Assembly: GCA_013696425.1 (NCBI GenBank)
Contig: JACCYP010000309.1
Location: 1 to 7,622 of the forward strand
Source: Thermoleophilaceae bacterium
GTDB taxonomy: Bacteria; Actinomycetota; Thermoleophilia; Solirubrobacterales; Thermoleophilaceae
Direction of reading: 5' to 3'
Length of the DNA: 7,622 nucleotides
A model generated the notes under the pieces. That model was not told the DNA's origin, ran no database searches, and saw only the letters and a program-made list of their open reading frames with translations. Below are positions 5,540-7,622 of the stretch, piece after piece. The position numbers were made by a program, and so were the translations under genes. The stretch's first letter is position 1, and every line of letters begins with the position of its first letter.

Positions 5540-6955
5540 GTGCCAGTCCGCTACCGCTCCGCGATCGAGATCGCGGACGAGATCCATGCGGGTGAGGTGT
5601 CCGCACGCGACGTGATGGGCCAGACCCTCGACCGCATCGACGCCCTCGATGACCACTATTCCGCGTTCACACACATCGACCACGACGGTGCGATGGAGGC
5701 GGCGCGGGGCATCCTCCCGCGTGACCCGCGCCCGTTCGCGGGCGTGCCGATCGCCATCAAGGACCTCACGCCCGTGAAGGGCATGCCGCTCGCCTTCGGC
5801 TCGAACTTCGGCTACGGCTTCGAGCCGCCGGCGGAGGGGTTCACGGTCGGGAAGCTGCGCGAGGCAGGGTTCATCATCGTCGGCAAGACGGCCACGCCGG
5901 AGTTCGGCATCCAGCCGGTCACCGAGTCGGTGGCGTTCGGTCCCACGCGCAACCCGTGGGACCGCCACCGCACGCCGGGCGGCTCGAGCGGCGGCGCCGC
6001 GGCCGCGGTGGCCGGCGGCCTGCTGCCGATCGCGCACGGGTCCGACGGCGGCGGGTCGATCCGCACGCCGGCGGCGTGCTGCAACCTCGTGGGATTGAAG
6101 CCGAGCCGCGGGCGCATCTCCTCCGGGCCCTTCGCGGGCGATGCGTTCCTCGGTACCGAGGGGGTGATCTCCCGTACGGTCGAGGACTCCGCCGCGCTGC
6201 TCGATGTGCTGGCGGGTTACGAGGCAGGCGACGCGAACTGGGCCGAGGACCCCGACATCTCCTTCACCGAGGCCGCGCGGCGGCCGCCGCCGCGGATGCG
6301 CATCGGCGTCACGCTCGCCCCGATCTGGGAGGCCGAGCTCGAGCCGCTCGGCCACGCGGCGGTGGTGGAGTGCGCGGAGCTGCTGGCCTCACACGACCAC
6401 AAGGTCGAGGAGATCCGCGAGGCGCCGTGGCAGGGCACCGACAACGCGTTCGAGCTGTTCTCGGCCCTGTGGGCGCCGATGGTCGCCCAGGGCGTGGCCA
6501 CCGCCGCGCGCGCGATCGGGCGCGACCCCGGCGAGGACGAGCTCGAGCCGCTCACCTGGGAGCTCGTGCGGCGCGGCGAGAAGCTCTCCGCACGGCGTTA
6601 CCTCCAGGCGCTCGGCGAGGTGCAGCTCTATGCACGCGGCATCGTCGCCGCGCTCTACGGCTACGACGCGATCCTCACCCCCGCGCTCGCACAGCGCCCG
6701 CCGCGGATCGGGTCGCTGCAGCGCTCCGACCCGTGGGAGAGCTTCGTGGAGGGCGGGCGTTTCAACCCCTACACGCCGCTCTGGAACGTGACCGGCCAGC
6801 CGGCCATCACGCTGCCGATGTTCGAGGGCTCCGATGGGCTGCCGCTCGCCGTGCAGCTCGCCGGGCCGCCGCGCGGGGACGCGCTGTTGCTCTCGCTCGC
6901 GGCCCAGCTCGAGAACAGCGCGCCGTGGGCAGAGCGCCGGCCGCCGCTTCCGTGA
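5540..6955 (+). CDS. Amidase-signature family hydrolase (NylA-like)
   Basis: The 471-residue cytosolic enzyme has the complete Ser-cisSer-Lys triad of the amidase-signature family: K74 in GVPIAIKDL, S149 in TPGGSSGGAAAA and nucleophile S173 in DGGGSIRTPA. It should hydrolyse amide bonds via an acyl-enzyme. The sequence around the triad (TPEFGIQPVTESVAFGPTRNPWD, NLVGLKPSRGR) and the ending NPYTPLWNVTGQPAITLPMFEG resemble 6-aminohexanoate-cyclic-dimer hydrolase (NylA)-like amidases rather than GatA. No gatB or gatC lies next to it, which agrees. The natural substrate cannot be predicted. GTG 5540 is the first start after an in-frame stop at 5519. No strong Shine-Dalgarno is seen (GGGG at 5527-5530 only), so start and expression mode are less certain than the identity. 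The Ppx gene follows 7 nt after its stop. Confidence 0.94.
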   Translation: MPVRYRSAIEIADEIHAGEVSARDVMGQTLDRIDALDDHYSAFTHIDHDGAMEAARGILPRDPRPFAGVPIAIKDLTPVKGMPLAFGSNFGYGFEPPAEGFTVGKLREAGFIIVGKTATPEFGIQPVTESVAFGPTRNPWDRHRTPGGSSGGAAAAVAGGLLPIAHGSDGGGSIRTPAACCNLVGLKPSRGRISSGPFAGDAFLGTEGVISRTVEDSAALLDVLAGYEAGDANWAEDPDISFTEAARRPPPRMRIGVTLAPIWEAELEPLGHAAVVECAELLASHDHKVEEIREAPWQGTDNAFELFSALWAPMVAQGVATAARAIGRDPGEDELEPLTWELVRRGEKLSARRYLQALGEVQLYARGIVAALYGYDAILTPALAQRPPRIGSLQRSDPWESFVEGGRFNPYTPLWNVTGQPAITLPMFEGSDGLPLAVQLAGPPRGDALLLSLAAQLENSAPWAERRPPLP

Positions 6956-6962
6956 GGCGCGC

Positions 6963-7622
6963 ATGAACCAGCTCGCCGTAGTGGACATGGGGTCGAACTC
7001 GTTCCGGCTCGTGGTCTTCGGCTACGAGCCCGGCCAGATGTGGTCGGTGACCGACGAGATTCGCGAGGCCGTGCGCGTGGGCGAGGGCCTCGACGCGTCG
7101 GGCGAGCTCTCCGGGGAGGCGATGGCGCGCGCGCTGAGCACCACCGAGGTATTCGCCGCCTTCTGCCGCGCATCGGGAATCGACGACGTGGTGACCGTGG
7201 CCACCAGCGCGATCCGCGACGCCTCCAACCGCGATGCGCTCGTGGAGCGCCTCTCGCTCGAGCCGCGCGTGCTCACCGCGGAGGAGGAGGCCCGCTACGC
7301 CTATCTCGCGATCGTGAACTCGACCACGCTCGAGAACGGGATCGGCCTCGACATCGGCGGCGGCAGCGTGCAGCTGATGCAGATCACCGGCCGCCGGCTC
7401 GAGCGAACCGGCTCGTGGCCGCTCGGCGCGGTGCGCGTGACAGAGCGCTTCCTGAGCGAAGAGGGCGGCTCGAAGAAGGAGGCGAAGGCGCTCCGCAAGG
7501 CCGTGGGCGGGGCGGTCGAGGGCTGGGAGGGCGAGCGGATCGCGGGCGTCGGCGGCACAGTGCGAAATCTCGCCTCGGCGGTGATGAAACGCGAGGGCAT
7601 CGGCCAGTTCGACGTGCAGGGC
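6963..7622 (+). CDS. Ppx/GppA family phosphatase (exopolyphosphatase or pppGpp phosphohydrolase), 3' end outside window
   Basis: The first 220 codons show an ASKHA-fold phosphatase. The first phosphate loop is VVD8MGSNSFRLVV, the conserved block is A80-T-S-A-I-R-D86, the catalytic-glutamate region is LTA-E107-E-E-A-R-Y-A-Y, and the second phosphate loop is GLD130IGGGS135VQL. A third block, GVGGTVRNLAS, lies near the right edge. Members release phosphate from polyphosphate chains or convert pppGpp to ppGpp; the sequence visible here does not separate these. Actinobacterial short Ppx proteins are about 300 residues, so roughly two thirds may be present. ATG 6963 is supported by GAGG at 6954-6957, five bases upstream and overlapping the amidase stop, which suggests translational coupling with that gene. 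Confidence 0.93.
   Translation, partial: MNQLAVVDMGSNSFRLVVFGYEPGQMWSVTDEIREAVRVGEGLDASGELSGEAMARALSTTEVFAAFCRASGIDDVVTVATSAIRDASNRDALVERLSLEPRVLTAEEEARYAYLAIVNSTTLENGIGLDIGGGSVQLMQITGRRLERTGSWPLGAVRVTERFLSEEGGSKKEAKALRKAVGGAVEGWEGERIAGVGGTVRNLASAVMKREGIGQFDVQG

Noticed and set aside
4631..6355. 574-codon open frame on the minus strand across the ParA and amidase genes
   Set aside because: Long but low-complexity (Arg, Gly, Leu, Val, His). It spans two recognisable genes and the terminator hairpin, so it is an artefact of scarce stop codons at high GC.
5956..6966. 336-codon plus-strand frame within the amidase gene
   Set aside because: It is a +2 shadow of the amidase, Arg/Gly/Ala-rich, and the amidase frame carries the complete catalytic triad.
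1..7622. Mobile element, CRISPR array, tRNA, rRNA or phage genes
   Set aside because: Looked for terminal inverted repeats, regularly spaced repeats, cloverleaf-like sequences and transposase or integrase motifs; none was seen.

Overview
The window is very GC-rich, densely coded DNA with strong G/C bias at third codon positions. Gene content (MarP/CvpA-type membrane protein, MecA-N-type class B penicillin-binding protein, zinc ribbon-FHA protein, orphan ParA-like ATPase, NylA-like amidase, Ppx/GppA phosphatase) and TANNNT boxes placed 8-9 nt before GTG, ATG or TTG starts (leaderless-looking genes) suggest a chromosomal segment of a high-GC actinobacterium, most likely of the Thermoleophilia/Solirubrobacterales type. 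There is no rRNA or other marker gene here, so that placement is inference.

Layout. Positions 1-373 (minus) are the N-terminal half of a MarP-like membrane protein, running off the left edge. A 97-bp divergent promoter region separates it from a class B penicillin-binding protein (471-2180, plus). A compact minus-strand cluster follows, read from 3894 down to 2143: a small four-cysteine protein, an SRPBCC-fold protein, a lipoprotein and a DUF4383-like membrane protein. Gene junctions there are 12 nt, 1 nt and a 4-nt overlap, so the four are very probably one operon. The last gene overlaps the PBP gene tail to tail by 38 bp and appears to begin with CTG.

A divergent intergenic region (3895-4016) then leads to a plus-strand series: a zinc ribbon-FHA protein (4017-4589), a hairpin terminator, a ParA-like ATPase (4679-5470), an amidase-signature hydrolase (5540-6955) and the first 220 codons of a Ppx/GppA phosphatase (6963 to the right edge). 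The amidase and Ppx genes are 7 nt apart and probably co-transcribed.

Functional picture. MarP-like protein and PBP both belong to the envelope (stress protease and peptidoglycan cross-linking). The minus-strand cluster combines cytosolic, lipid-anchored and membrane proteins with no known joint function and is the best candidate for an undescribed module. The FHA and ParA genes look like signalling and positioning proteins but lie in separate transcripts. No mobile element, CRISPR array, tRNA, rRNA or phage gene was found. The window is gene-dense and mostly ordinary; the points of interest are start-codon use, gene arrangement and a few domain combinations.
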